Source of the DNA: an uncultured Spirochaetaceae bacterium
GTDB lineage: Bacteria > Spirochaetota > Spirochaetia > Treponematales > Treponemataceae
Length of the DNA: 64,000 bases
Direction of reading: 5' to 3'
Assembly (NCBI GenBank): GCA_902766125.1
Contig: CACXCG010000003.1
Location: 100,603-164,602, forward strand
Shown: one piece after another, positions 41,731-50,949 of the stretch
Position numbering within the stretch: position 1 is the stretch's first letter
Layout: each line of letters begins with the position of its first letter
The notes under the pieces: generated by a model
The model's input: the letters and a program-made list of their open reading frames with translations, nothing else
Database searches by the model: none
Told to the model about the DNA's origin: nothing
Made by a program: the position numbers and the translations under genes

Positions 41731-43811
41731 GATTTTACAAACAGCAGGTCTTCATAAGACGGGAACGGTTTGTATTCTTCACCCAACAGAGGCTCTATCT
41801 GATCTGCAATAGAGCGGGTTGTTTCCATGTGAGGCAATACAACATCCGCATACGCACGGGCAACTTTCATTACATCGCCGCTTGCTTTTGCAGCTTCATG
41901 TTTCTTTGCAAGTTCTTCTGCACTCTTATACAGTTTGTCCGTAAGTGAAACAATCTGGTCCAGCAGTGTCTTCTGTGCATAAGGAGTACGAGTAAAATAC
42001 TTAGCAGTTCTTCCGATAACATCAACATATTTGAATGCTGCAGGAAGAATGTCTTTGTAAATCATTTCGAGCATTGTTTCCACTTCGATATTCAGAACCT
42101 GACAGTATTTTTCAAGTTTGATTTCGTAGTGGCTCTGCATTTCGGTTTCGGTATACACGCCCATTTCGGTGTACAGCTTGATATTCTTTTTATCAAGGTA
42201 GTGTTCCATTGAATCAGGCAGTGTGCGCAGGTTCAGAAGGCCGCGTTTTTTTGCTTCTTCTACCCAGCTTGCATCGTATCCGTTACCGTTAAACAGAATG
42301 CGCCAGTGAGCATTTATTTCGCGCTTGATAAGCGTCTGCAGTGCAGCATTAAAGTCAGTAGCACCTTCAAGTTCATCAGCAAATTCTTTGAGGGTATAGG
42401 CAACGATAGAATTAAGCGTTGTGTTTGGCCCCGCAATACTGAGCGAAGAACCTACAGAACGGAATTCAAATTTGTTACCGGTAAATGCAAACGGAGAAGT
42501 TCTGTTGCGGTCTGTTGAATCTTTAGGAATAGGAGGAAGCACATCTACGCCGATTGTCATCTTGAGATTCTTTTTGTTGTCGTACGGAGTTCCGTCTTTG
42601 ATGCTCTGCAATACCGCATGCAGTTCATCACCAAGGTAAACACTCATGATTGCAGGAGGCGCTTCGTTTGCACCCAGACGATGATCGTTACCGGCAGAAG
42701 CAACAGAAATACGCAGTAAGTCCTGATTTTCATCAACCGCTTTGATGATTGCAGTTAAAAACAGCAGGAACTGAGCATTCTTTTCCGGAGTAGCACCGGG
42801 TTCAAGTAAGTTTTCACCTTCGTTTGTGCTGATGCTCCAGTTGTTGTGCTTTCCGCTACCGTTAACACCGGCAAACGGTTTTTCGTGCAGCAGGCAGACC
42901 AGACCGTGACGGCGTGCGACTTTTTTCATGATTTCCATAGTCAGCTGATTCTGGTCGGTTGACAGATTGGTTGTCGTAAAAATGGGAGCCATCTCATGCT
43001 GGGCAGGAGCAACTTCGTTGTGTTCAGTCTTAGAAAGAATACCGTACTTCCACAGCGTTTCGTTCAGATCTTCCATATATTCGACAATCTTAGGATCAAG
43101 AGCAGCAAAATACTGATCGTCCATTTCCTGACCCTTTACCGGTTTTGCACCAAACAGCGTACGTCCTGTCATGCGTAAGTCTTTGCGCATTTTGTACAGG
43201 CGTTCACTTACAATAAAGTATTCCTGCTCAGGACCGACGGTTGTCGTTACGTGAGTGACGGTTTTGTTTCCAAACAGTTTTAAAACACGCAGCGTCTGTT
43301 CATTAAGTGCTTCCATGGAACGCAGAAGAGGAGTCTTTTTATCAAGTGCTTCTCCGGTATACGAACAGAATGCAGTCGGAATACAGAGGGTATGTTCTTT
43401 TACAAAGGGATATGCAGTCGGATCCCAGACAGTATATCCGCGGGCTTCAAAGGTTGCACGGTGACCGCCAGAGGGGAAAGAAGAAGCATCAGGTTCTCCC
43501 TTAACCAGTTCTTTTCCGCTGAACGTCATGATAACCGTTCCGTCTTTCTGAGGAGTAATAAAACTGTCGTGCTTTTCTGCAGTAATTCCGGTAAGCGGCT
43601 GGAACCAGTGCGTAAAGTGAGTTGCACCTTTTTCGATTGCCCATGTTTTCATGACATCTGCAACTTCATTTGCAACATCAAGCGGCAGGGGAACACCGTC
43701 ATCAAGTGTCTTTTTTAACGCTTCGTAGGTTTTTCCCGGAAGCCGTTCACGCATTACTTTCTGATTAAAAACTAAACTGCCAAACAGTTCGGGTACATTT
43801 GTTTCGCCCAT
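41727..43811 (-). CDS. glnN: Type III glutamine synthetase
   Basis: A 694-residue GSIII enzyme that makes glutamine from glutamate and ammonia. Motifs include GPEQEYFIV, the metal region, KPFAGVNGSGKHNNWS, and SVASAGNDHRLGANEAPPAIMS; the size and order (large N-terminal extension, C-terminal helical part) fit GSIII rather than GlnA. The start is ATG 43811 with GAGGAA upstream; longer frames run into the promoter. Promoter TTGACA-17-TACCAT precedes. It ends by overlapping the stop of the fused ABC gene on the other strand. Confidence 0.96.
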   Translation of the reverse strand: MGETNVPELFGSLVFNQKVMRERLPGKTYEALKKTLDDGVPLPLDVANEVADVMKTWAIEKGATHFTHWFQPLTGITAEKHDSFITPQKDGTVIMTFSGKELVKGEPDASSFPSGGHRATFEARGYTVWDPTAYPFVKEHTLCIPTAFCSYTGEALDKKTPLLRSMEALNEQTLRVLKLFGNKTVTHVTTTVGPEQEYFIVSERLYKMRKDLRMTGRTLFGAKPVKGQEMDDQYFAALDPKIVEYMEDLNETLWKYGILSKTEHNEVAPAQHEMAPIFTTTNLSTDQNQLTMEIMKKVARRHGLVCLLHEKPFAGVNGSGKHNNWSISTNEGENLLEPGATPEKNAQFLLFLTAIIKAVDENQDLLRISVASAGNDHRLGANEAPPAIMSVYLGDELHAVLQSIKDGTPYDNKKNLKMTIGVDVLPPIPKDSTDRNRTSPFAFTGNKFEFRSVGSSLSIAGPNTTLNSIVAYTLKEFADELEGATDFNAALQTLIKREINAHWRILFNGNGYDASWVEEAKKRGLLNLRTLPDSMEHYLDKKNIKLYTEMGVYTETEMQSHYEIKLEKYCQVLNIEVETMLEMIYKDILPAAFKYVDVIGRTAKYFTRTPYAQKTLLDQIVSLTDKLYKSAEELAKKHEAAKASGDVMKVARAYADVVLPHMETTRSIADQIEPLLGEEYKPFPSYEDLLFVKS

Positions 43812-43829
43812 ATATTCCTCACATTCTGT

Positions 43830-43858
43830 ATGGTACTGACAGAACCGCCCTTTGTCAA
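43830..43858 (-). promoter_or_regulatory. Promoter of glnN
   Basis: Minus strand TTGACA (43853-43858), 17 bases, TACCAT (43830-43835), about 18 bases to the ATG with GAGGAA in between. Confidence 0.7.
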
Positions 43859-43890
43859 GAACAGAGAATGCGCTTCCACCCCCCAACCTA

Positions 43891-43919
43891 TTGACGCAAT
43901 GAGTGAATTTCACTAGAAT
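43891..43919 (+). promoter_or_regulatory. Promoter of rpmB
   Basis: TTGACG (43891-43896), 17 bases, TAGAAT (43914-43919), 29 bases before the rpmB ATG. Confidence 0.75.
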
Positions 43920-43948
43920 GGACAAACATTTACGAAGGTAGGTACAAT

Positions 43949-44179
43949 ATGTCAAGATCATGTGATATTTGCGGAAAACATACTCAGACCGGTAACCGCG
44001 TGAGCAAATCATACCATCACACAAAGCGCACTTGGAAGCCCAACCTGCTCAAGTATAAGACAGAAATCGAAGGACGGACAGTAACACTCCGCATCTGCAC
44101 ACAGTGCCTGCGCAGCGACTTCCTCCCCAAAAAGATTAACGTCAAGCCCGCAAATGTGGCAAAGCCTGAGTCTAAATAA
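43949..44179 (+). CDS. rpmB: 50S ribosomal protein L28, zinc-binding form
   Basis: A 76-residue L28 of the zinc (C+) type, with CxxC pairs in CDICG near the start and CTQC near residue 60. The body HTQTGNRVSKSYHHTKRTWKPNL is typical. The tail is short and Lys/Pro-rich. It is a single-gene unit with promoter and terminator. In other bacteria a C- paralogue replaces the zinc form under zinc shortage; none is in this window. Confidence 0.95.
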   Translation: MSRSCDICGKHTQTGNRVSKSYHHTKRTWKPNLLKYKTEIEGRTVTLRICTQCLRSDFLPKKINVKPANVAKPESK

Positions 44180-44191
44180 CTCAAGTGCTAA

Positions 44192-44223
44192 CCCCGCCCC
44201 TTTTTAGGAGCGGGATTTTTTTT
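44192..44223 (+). terminator. Intrinsic terminator after rpmB
   Basis: CCCGC (44194-44198 region) pairs with GCGGG (44210-44214 region) with further pairs inside, then ATTTTTTTT. Confidence 0.8.
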
Positions 44224-44233
44224 ACCCTTTTTC

Positions 44234-45112
44234 TTACGCTTCCAGAACAAGCCCGTCATACGCAGCACCAACCGTTCCCGTAAGGTTTGGAAACTCAGCT
44301 GCATGTTCTTTTAAATATGCTTCTATCTGAACGTGACTCATACTGTGGGTTATGTGTGTCATCCAGGTGTGAAACGGATTCAGTTTTTCTGCAACCGCCA
44401 TCGCCTGTAAAAAAGATTCATGTGTTGAATGAGGCCTTACCCGCAGACCGTCAATAACAAGGTGCTCCAGTGTGCCCGCATGCTGACGAATCAGCGCAAT
44501 TGTTTCTTCCGGAACAGAACTGCAGTCGGTCAGGTATGCAATGCTGTGTATGCTTTCGTCATCGTGTTTCTGACACAACAGGTATCCGGTAACAGGAAGC
44601 GTTCCGTGCATGATGCAGACAGGAATAATACTCAAGCTTCCTATCTGCATGGGATTTTCCGGTGAATACGATGCGACATCAAAAAAAGAAAGTTTTGGTT
44701 TTCCTCCACCCTCTTTTACCGGCTTAAAGATATAATCAAAACGGTTATGAATGTCGGTCAGTGTCCAGGCATTTGCATACACCGGTAAGCCGTTTCCGTC
44801 TGTTTCTTTTGCTTCAGGATGAGCAGGATCTATGGATTTTGTATGGCTGAAAATGCGTACGTCATCTAATCCGTTCAGATGATCTGCATGACTATGAGTA
44901 ATGAGAACGGCATCAAGTTTTTTCATGTTAACCCGAAGTGCCTGCAGCCTGAATTCCGGACCGGTATCTATAACAAGCGAACAGGGATCACACACGTATG
45001 CCGAACAGCGCATGCGTTTATCACGGGCATCTTCAGAAGTACAGACTGCACAGTCACAGCCTATAACCGGAATTCCATGACTTGTTCCGCTTCCCATAAT
45101 AATCATCTTCAT
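44234..45112 (-). CDS. PhnP-like metallo-beta-lactamase-fold hydrolase
   Basis: A 292-residue MBL-fold phosphodiesterase. It opens with GSGTSHGIPVIGCDCAVC and has the metal motif THSHADHLNG, the late Asp in YLTDCSS and the later His near HSTHESF and THITHSMSH. The Cys-rich N-terminus (GCDCAVC, CSAYVC) fits PhnP-type enzymes that also bind a structural metal. Substrate likely a cyclic or di-ester phosphate; no phn genes are nearby. The ATG lies 7 bases after TACACT and has no ribosome site. It is divergent from azlC. Confidence 0.88.
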   Translation of the reverse strand: MKMIIMGSGTSHGIPVIGCDCAVCTSEDARDKRMRCSAYVCDPCSLVIDTGPEFRLQALRVNMKKLDAVLITHSHADHLNGLDDVRIFSHTKSIDPAHPEAKETDGNGLPVYANAWTLTDIHNRFDYIFKPVKEGGGKPKLSFFDVASYSPENPMQIGSLSIIPVCIMHGTLPVTGYLLCQKHDDESIHSIAYLTDCSSVPEETIALIRQHAGTLEHLVIDGLRVRPHSTHESFLQAMAVAEKLNPFHTWMTHITHSMSHVQIEAYLKEHAAEFPNLTGTVGAAYDGLVLEA

Positions 45113-45119
45113 ATCTACA

Positions 45120-45159
45120 AGTGTATCTGATTGCTCTCTTTTATGGAAGTCTATATACT
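45120..45159. promoter_or_regulatory. Overlapping divergent leaderless promoters (MBL gene / azlC)
   Basis: Plus strand: TTGCTC (45131-45136), 17 bases, TATACT (45154-45159), 7 bases to the azlC ATG. Minus strand: TTCCAT (45143-45148), 17 bases, TACACT (45120-45125), 7 bases to the hydrolase ATG. Each -35 lies in the other's spacer. Confidence 0.65.
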
Positions 45160-45166
45160 GTCACCT

Positions 45167-45889
45167 ATGAACAGTGCGCTTTTCAAACAGTGCGTAAAAA
45201 TTTCTTCTCCCATTTTTTTCGGATACATTGCAATCGGTATGCCGTTTGGACTGATGATAGTAAATGCCGGTTACCCGTGGTGGATTTCTCTGGTTATGAG
45301 TATTTTTATGTATGCGGGAGCAGGACAGTATATTGCAGTGGGATTGTTTGCATCCGGCGCTTCTCTTGCAGAAGTTTTTATTGCAGAACTTTTGGTTAAC
45401 ATACGCCACATTGTGTACGGACTTTCGCTCATAGACAAATTTAAAAACTGCGGTAAGTGGAAACCGTATCTGATTTTTGCCTTAACTGATGAAACCTATG
45501 CACTCCTTACCAGTACCGACCTTCCCCCAGATGCAGAACCGGGTCCCTTCTTTGGAACCATTGCACTGTTAGATCACCTGTACTGGATTTGCGGCTGTGT
45601 TTTAGGAGCAGTTGCCTGTAACATTCTTCTGCACTTTAACCTTTCACAGTATATTGCAGGCGTTGACTTTGCACTGACAGCACTTTTTGTTGTTATCCTC
45701 ATAGAACAGATAAAAAAGACACAGGATTATATTCCTCCGGTTATCGGTATTGCAGCAGGTACAATTGCAGTCGTTCTTTTTAAAGTGGGACTGCTTCCGG
45801 TTAACAACATCCTGCTTGTAGCAATTACCGTTGCAATTACTGTACTTATCTTAGTACGGGGACGAAATCTAAAGGAGCAGACAGAATGA
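45167..45889 (+). CDS. azlC: AzlC family branched-chain amino acid exporter subunit
   Basis: 240 residues with about five to six hydrophobic segments. The family motif is visible in the first half (GYIAIGMPFGLMIVNAGYPWW; FIAELLVNIRHIVYGLSL). AzlC works with the small AzlD protein to export branched-chain amino acids or analogues. I use ATG 45167; the longer frame from 45131 overlaps the promoter. The message is probably leaderless. Overlaps azlD by 4 bases (ATGA). Confidence 0.9.
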   Translation: MNSALFKQCVKISSPIFFGYIAIGMPFGLMIVNAGYPWWISLVMSIFMYAGAGQYIAVGLFASGASLAEVFIAELLVNIRHIVYGLSLIDKFKNCGKWKPYLIFALTDETYALLTSTDLPPDAEPGPFFGTIALLDHLYWICGCVLGAVACNILLHFNLSQYIAGVDFALTALFVVILIEQIKKTQDYIPPVIGIAAGTIAVVLFKVGLLPVNNILLVAITVAITVLILVRGRNLKEQTE

Positions 45890-46215
45890 CACCGCTTACA
45901 CTTGGTATGGCACTGGCAGCAACTGCAGTAGGAGCAGTTACCATCTTCGGCGAGCGGCTGTTTCCGTTTGCTTTATTCAGTAAAAGAGAACCTCCAAAGC
46001 TGATACGCTTTATTGAAAAATACATTCCGTCAATGATAATCGCCATGCTGATCATCTACAGCCTGAAAGACGCAGAATTTACTCAAGCGCCCTGCGGACT
46101 TCCCTACATTGCGGGTATTGCTGCGGCTGCGGGACTGCACCTTACGCTTAAAAACCCCATGATAAGCGTTTTCGGATCAACTGCCCTGTTCATGATTTTA
46201 ACTAGAATTTTGTAG
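45886..46215 (+). CDS. azlD: AzlD family transporter subunit
   Basis: 109 residues with about four hydrophobic segments (TLGMALAATAVGAVTIFG; IPSMIIAMLIIYSLK; two later helices) and LPYIAGIAAAAGLHL in the middle. The size and pairing with AzlC by a 4-base overlap identify it. AGGAG lies before its ATG. Confidence 0.9.
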   Translation: MTPLTLGMALAATAVGAVTIFGERLFPFALFSKREPPKLIRFIEKYIPSMIIAMLIIYSLKDAEFTQAPCGLPYIAGIAAAAGLHLTLKNPMISVFGSTALFMILTRIL

Positions 46216-46262
46216 GGATATTTTTCTTCTATAAAATAAATCCAAAAAAATCCTCAAACATA

Positions 46263-46291
46263 TTGACAATTTTACCTATTAAGCACACATT
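46263..46291 (+). promoter_or_regulatory. Possible promoter of the pot operon
   Basis: A perfect TTGACA (46263-46268) with CACATT (46286-46291) 17 bases later; the -10 is weak. The potA start is about 50 bases downstream. Confidence 0.4.
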
Positions 46292-46339
46292 GTTTTTGCA
46301 ATAGTTTTTGCTACATTTCTTTTAGGGAGTTGTACCACA

Positions 46340-47530
46340 GTGAACGGAAGTACAGTTTCTATCAATCATGTCTCAAAGCACTTCGGAGATTTCCATGCGC
46401 TCGACGACATCAACATCACCATTAAGCAGGGAGAATTCTTTTCTTTGCTTGGTCCCTCTGGTTGCGGCAAAACCACGCTGCTTAGAATCATAGCCGGATT
46501 TGAATTTCCTGATGAAGGTGCCGTCCTTTTTGATGACAAGGACATCGTTTCACTTCCGCCGAACAAACGCGAAAGCAATACGGTATTCCAGAGTTACGCA
46601 TTGTTCCCCCACCTGAGCGTGTACGACAATGTTGCATTTCCGCTTAAGTTAAAGAAACTTCCCAAAGATCAGATAGATGCAAAAGTAAAGGAATACCTGC
46701 ATCTGGTTCAGCTGGATCAGCACATGTACAAAAAGCCCAATCAGCTTTCCGGTGGACAGAGACAGCGTGTTGCAATTGCACGTGCACTCATTAACGAACC
46801 AAAAGTTCTGCTGCTTGACGAACCGCTTTCTGCACTTGATGCAAAACTGCGTTCAAGCCTTCTGGTTGACCTGGATGCACTGCACGATAAAATCGGTATT
46901 ACCTTCATCTATGTTACTCACGATCAGAGCGAAGCACTTGCTGTCAGCGACCGCATTGCCGTCATGAATCAGGGACATGTTCTTCAGGTAGGAACACCGT
47001 TTGAAATTTATGAAAGCCCGGCAACTCAGTTTGTTGCACAGTTCATTGGTGAAACAAACCTGTTTGAAAGCACTGTTGTAAAATGCGAACAGTACACTGC
47101 TTCTTCCGGAGACACCGAATACAATGTCACCCTCAACACACCCGCACTGGGTATGCAGGCTCAGCTTACCGGCGAAACCGCTGCAATGCGCGAAGAAGAC
47201 AAGAACATTCTGGTAACCGACTATGAGCACACAAATGAAGGACAGAAAGTTGCCTTTACCATCCGTCCCGAAAAAATCCGTATCACAACGGAAGAACCCA
47301 AATTTGCAGGACGCAAGGACATCAATGTATTCAAAGGTGTCGTAGAAGAACCGGTATACACGGGCTTCCAGTCAAAATTCTATGTTCGTCTTGAAAACGG
47401 AACCATTGTCAAAGTGTTCAAGCAGCACATCAACTACATGGATGATGGTCCGGAGATTGCATGGAAAGATACAGTCTATCTTTCTTGGGCAGCAAATGAC
47501 GGTTACATCGTCGAGGACATCAACAAATGA
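46340..47530 (+). CDS. potA: Spermidine/putrescine ABC importer ATPase PotA
   Basis: A 396-residue ATPase. Walker A GPSGCGKTT, Q-loop VFQSYALFPHL, signature LSGGQRQRVAIARAL, Walker B VLLLDEP and switch His in VTHDQ, then a C-terminal TOBE regulatory domain from about 240 onward. It starts with GTG at 46340, 10 bases after GGGAG. It overlaps potB by 4 bases and begins the potABCD operon, as in other treponemes. Confidence 0.95.
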   Translation: MNGSTVSINHVSKHFGDFHALDDINITIKQGEFFSLLGPSGCGKTTLLRIIAGFEFPDEGAVLFDDKDIVSLPPNKRESNTVFQSYALFPHLSVYDNVAFPLKLKKLPKDQIDAKVKEYLHLVQLDQHMYKKPNQLSGGQRQRVAIARALINEPKVLLLDEPLSALDAKLRSSLLVDLDALHDKIGITFIYVTHDQSEALAVSDRIAVMNQGHVLQVGTPFEIYESPATQFVAQFIGETNLFESTVVKCEQYTASSGDTEYNVTLNTPALGMQAQLTGETAAMREEDKNILVTDYEHTNEGQKVAFTIRPEKIRITTEEPKFAGRKDINVFKGVVEEPVYTGFQSKFYVRLENGTIVKVFKQHINYMDDGPEIAWKDTVYLSWAANDGYIVEDINK

Positions 47531-48498
47531 CACAAAAATACCGTAAGACAAATCCTGGTCCGTTTTACACATGGCCCATGGGTGCATGGTTCACTGTATT
47601 CTTTGTAATTCCGCTTCTGATTATTGTTCTGTATGCATTCCTTAAACGTGATGTGTACATTGGTGTCGTCAAAGAATTTTCTCTTGAAGCATTCAAGCAG
47701 ATGTTCAAACCGCGCTATGCAATCATTCTGCTTAGAACTTTGTACATTGCTGCAGTTTCAACACTTATCACCATTCTGCTTGCACTTCCCTGCGGATATG
47801 CTATGGCACGAAGCAAACACCAGACACTGTTTTTAGTTCTGGTAATTATTCCGTTTCTTACCAACAGCCTTATCCGTATTTTTGCATGGAAATTGATTCT
47901 GGGCGAAAACAGTGCATTCAGTACAGGAATAAACTCGTTCTTTAAGTTCTTCTTTGACACCTGGCACAAAATGGGACTGGGTAACGCAGATGCCGCATAC
48001 AAACCGGTACACTTTATGTTTACAAAAAATGCAGTTATTCTGGTAAGCATTTACATGTACCTGCCGTATGCAATTCTTCCAATCTTTACCGCAGTAGACA
48101 GATTTGACTTTGCATTACTGGAAGCCGCACGCGACTTAGGTGCAACAAAAGCACAGTCTATGTTCAAAGTGCTTATTCCCGGAATCAAGAGCGGAATTGT
48201 AAGTGCACTCATCTTTACCTTCATTCCTATCTTTGGTGCTTACACGGTACCGCAGCTTGTCGGTGGAAAAGACAGCTACATGATTGGTAACTTTATTGTT
48301 GACCGCGTTCAGAAAGTCCGTAACTGGCCGCTTGCCTCTGCATTCAGTGTGCTCATCACCGTTATTTCTATGATAGCAATTCTGTGGATGCTGAACACAA
48401 GCCGTCAGGAAGCTGCACTTAAAAAGATGTCAAACAAAGAAGATGCACTTGCTGCAGGAAACATTGCAAAGGCAATTAACAACGGAGGTGCAAAATGA
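47527..48498 (+). CDS. potB: Spermidine/putrescine ABC permease PotB
   Basis: A 323-residue inner-membrane permease with six or seven hydrophobic segments and the coupling motif EAARDLGATKAQSMFKVLIP. It has 4-base overlaps with potA and potC. A hydrophilic tail of about 30 residues follows the last helix. Confidence 0.94.
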   Translation: MTQKYRKTNPGPFYTWPMGAWFTVFFVIPLLIIVLYAFLKRDVYIGVVKEFSLEAFKQMFKPRYAIILLRTLYIAAVSTLITILLALPCGYAMARSKHQTLFLVLVIIPFLTNSLIRIFAWKLILGENSAFSTGINSFFKFFFDTWHKMGLGNADAAYKPVHFMFTKNAVILVSIYMYLPYAILPIFTAVDRFDFALLEAARDLGATKAQSMFKVLIPGIKSGIVSALIFTFIPIFGAYTVPQLVGGKDSYMIGNFIVDRVQKVRNWPLASAFSVLITVISMIAILWMLNTSRQEAALKKMSNKEDALAAGNIAKAINNGGAK

Positions 48499-49358
48499 AA
48501 AATCCATTTTCACTGTTTGTCCGCAGCAAGCGCCCGTCAGAACCTGCTCGTCACGCAAAACGCACATGGAAAAAACGCGCACCGCAGCTCAGTTTCTCAA
48601 AAACCATGCTTGCTCTGGTACTGCTGTTTTTATTCATTCCGCTGTTTGTCATCATCTTCTATTCATTCAATGAGTCAAAAGATTCTGAATTTACAAGAGT
48701 GTCGCTGGTCTGGTACGAAGAACTGTTCTTAAACTCAGAAGACTTATGGAGTGCATTATTCAACAGTCTGATTATTGCAATCTCTTCTTCTGTTGTTGCA
48801 ACCGTTTTAGGCACACTCGCGGCAATCGGTATAACATGGCACAAATTCAAGGGAAGAAGTTACATTCAGTCCATCAGCTTTCTGCCCATGGTATTACCGG
48901 AAGTAATTATGGGTGTATCACTGACCATTTTCTTTTCTGCAATCAAAATGAATCTGGGCATGATGACTATCTTCATTGCACACACAACTTTCTGTCTTCC
49001 GTTTGTATATCTTATGGTAAGCGCTCGTATTGATGAATTTGATTATTCTATCATTGAAGCAAGCCATGACCTGGGCGCAAACGAAATTCAGACTTTATTC
49101 CGCGTAATAATTCCTGCCATTATGCCGGGAATTGTTTCAGGTTTTGCAATGAGCATTACGCTTTCTCTCGAAGACTATGTCATTACACAGCTGGTAAGCG
49201 GACCGGGAAGCACCACCTTACCCATCTTTGTTTATTCAATGATTCGTTTTGGTGTAAGTCCTGTTATAAATGCGCTGTCATTTATTATGGTACTGGTTAT
49301 CTGTGCATTTGCAATTGTACTGCGCAAGAGCTTAAAGTCATTTGCTGCATCACGCTAA
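48495..49358 (+). CDS. potC: Spermidine/putrescine ABC permease PotC
   Basis: A 287-residue permease with six hydrophobic segments and the coupling motif EASHDLGANEIQTLFRVIIPA. A basic N-terminal extension (about 40 residues, Arg/Lys-rich) precedes the first helix. Pairs with PotB. Confidence 0.94.
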   Translation: MKNPFSLFVRSKRPSEPARHAKRTWKKRAPQLSFSKTMLALVLLFLFIPLFVIIFYSFNESKDSEFTRVSLVWYEELFLNSEDLWSALFNSLIIAISSSVVATVLGTLAAIGITWHKFKGRSYIQSISFLPMVLPEVIMGVSLTIFFSAIKMNLGMMTIFIAHTTFCLPFVYLMVSARIDEFDYSIIEASHDLGANEIQTLFRVIIPAIMPGIVSGFAMSITLSLEDYVITQLVSGPGSTTLPIFVYSMIRFGVSPVINALSFIMVLVICAFAIVLRKSLKSFAASR

Positions 49359-49372
49359 AGGAGGACACTTAA

Positions 49373-50422
49373 GTGAAAAGATTTTTTATACTGCTTGTTT
49401 CAGCACTTACACTCGCACTTACCTCTTGCAGCGGAACGCGCAATCCTGATGCAAATGTGCTTAACCTGTACATCTGGACATATTACATTCCTGACTCAGT
49501 CATTGAAAAATTTGAAGACGAATTTGGAGTATCAGTCAACATAGACAACTATTCCACCAACGAAGAGATGTTTAACAAACTGATTGCCGGCGGCGGAAAG
49601 GGATACGACATTGTTCTTCCTTCAAACGACTATGCATCGGTTATGATTCGTCTGAACATGCTGCAGGAAATTGATCAGTCTAAGTTTACAAACCGACAGT
49701 ACATCAATCCCGCAATCATAGATAAGATTGACTATGATCCGGAAATGAAGTATGCAGTTCCGTATTACTACGGAGCTGCCGGTGTCTGTGTTAACAAAAA
49801 GAAAGTTCCCGAAGGAAGCTATGAACGCACCTGGAACATATTTGCTGATCCTCGTTTTGAAGGACACGCAACCATGATGGATGACTATCGTGAAGTGTTT
49901 GGAGATGCACTTGCATACCTGGGCTACAGCGTAAACACCACCGATGAAAAAGCACTCGACGAAGCTGCGAAACTGGTCAATGACAAATGGAAGCCAAACT
50001 TAGTTCAGTTTGATGCAGAAGCATTCGGTAAAAGTTTTGCAAGCGGAGACTTCTGGTTGTGCCAGGGATATGCAGAAATTGTTTACACTGAAGTTCCAGA
50101 AGAAAAATGGGATGAAACCATAGACTTCTTTATCCCCGAAAGCGGAGGACCTGCGTATCTTGACAGCTTTATGATTCTGAAAGATGCACCGCATGCCGCA
50201 ATCGCAAACGAATTCATCAACTTTATTCACCGTCCAGAAATTTATGCTGAATGTATGGACGCATATAACTTTACCTGCTACATCAATACTGCAGCACCTG
50301 AGTATATGACAACAGTTCCCATGTATCCTGCAAGCGCAATGGACACCTGTGAACTTAAAAACGACATTGGTGAAGATCTGGATAAATTCTTTGACCGCTG
50401 GGAAGAAGTACGCTTCTACTAA
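49373..50422 (+). CDS. potD: Spermidine/putrescine-binding lipoprotein PotD
   Basis: A 349-residue lipoprotein (lipobox LTSC, Cys19). The mature part has NLYIWTYYIPDSVIEKFE, the STNEEMFNKL loop, AVPYYYGAAGVCVN and the later GGPAYLDSFMILKDA, which fit polyamine-binding PotD proteins. Starts with GTG, with AAGGAGG 8 bases upstream. Last gene of potABCD. Confidence 0.94.
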   Translation: MKRFFILLVSALTLALTSCSGTRNPDANVLNLYIWTYYIPDSVIEKFEDEFGVSVNIDNYSTNEEMFNKLIAGGGKGYDIVLPSNDYASVMIRLNMLQEIDQSKFTNRQYINPAIIDKIDYDPEMKYAVPYYYGAAGVCVNKKKVPEGSYERTWNIFADPRFEGHATMMDDYREVFGDALAYLGYSVNTTDEKALDEAAKLVNDKWKPNLVQFDAEAFGKSFASGDFWLCQGYAEIVYTEVPEEKWDETIDFFIPESGGPAYLDSFMILKDAPHAAIANEFINFIHRPEIYAECMDAYNFTCYINTAAPEYMTTVPMYPASAMDTCELKNDIGEDLDKFFDRWEEVRFY

Positions 50423-50440
50423 GCAAAACTGATTTCTAAG

Positions 50441-50881
50441 CTACAGGGGCAAACGGTATTCAATGTAATGCACGCGCCCCTTTTCTATTGCCGTTCTGAT
50501 TTCTTTTTCATGTGCATTCAGCTGACTGTCACCGGTCTTTACTTCAATAAAAACAATATCCGTTATTCCAGAACCGCCTGCACTTCCGCAAAACGCAACA
50601 TAATCTACCGGTTTACCTAAAAACTGACAGTCACCCGGATTACAGGGAAAATCCGGAAAAAAGGGGGCAAGCTGTTCTGCAAACTGACCACCCAACACTG
50701 CACGGCTTCGTTTTACCGCATCTTTTCGTTCATTTTTTACCTGCTTAGAAAACGCAATATGCTGCGTAAGCTTACCCAGAGAAAACCCCAGTGCAAACAA
50801 AACAAGGGCTGCTATTGTAACCAAAAACGGAAAACCAACTTTTAAAGATGACAGGGTGTGTTCAATTGTAGAAAAATCCAT
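50441..50881 (-). CDS. Membrane-anchored PD-(D/E)XK nuclease (Holliday-junction-resolvase-like)
   Basis: 146 residues: an N-terminal membrane helix (about 17-36) and a small nuclease domain. Candidate active-site residues are Glu69, Asp93 (KPVDYVAF) and Glu113/Lys115 (FIEVKTG), in the spacing of archaeal Hjc-like PD-(D/E)XK enzymes; the RSRAVLGGQFAEQLAP stretch before them is typical of the predicted secreted or anchored endonucleases distantly related to these resolvases. What it cuts is unknown. The start has no ribosome site and lies 5 bases after TACTAT (-35 TTGTTT at 50911-50916, spacer 18). Confidence 0.8.
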   Translation of the reverse strand: MDFSTIEHTLSSLKVGFPFLVTIAALVLFALGFSLGKLTQHIAFSKQVKNERKDAVKRSRAVLGGQFAEQLAPFFPDFPCNPGDCQFLGKPVDYVAFCGSAGGSGITDIVFIEVKTGDSQLNAHEKEIRTAIEKGRVHYIEYRLPL

Positions 50882-50949
50882 GCGCTATAGTAGCATATTT
50901 TTCTAAACTCAAACAACTGTTATGCCGAAAATGAAGCGGAGGAATGTCC

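Noticed and set aside
43812..44024. N-terminal extension of glnN
   Set aside because: It contains the glnN promoter and part of the rpmB leader region; GSIII proteins begin near MGETNVPELF.
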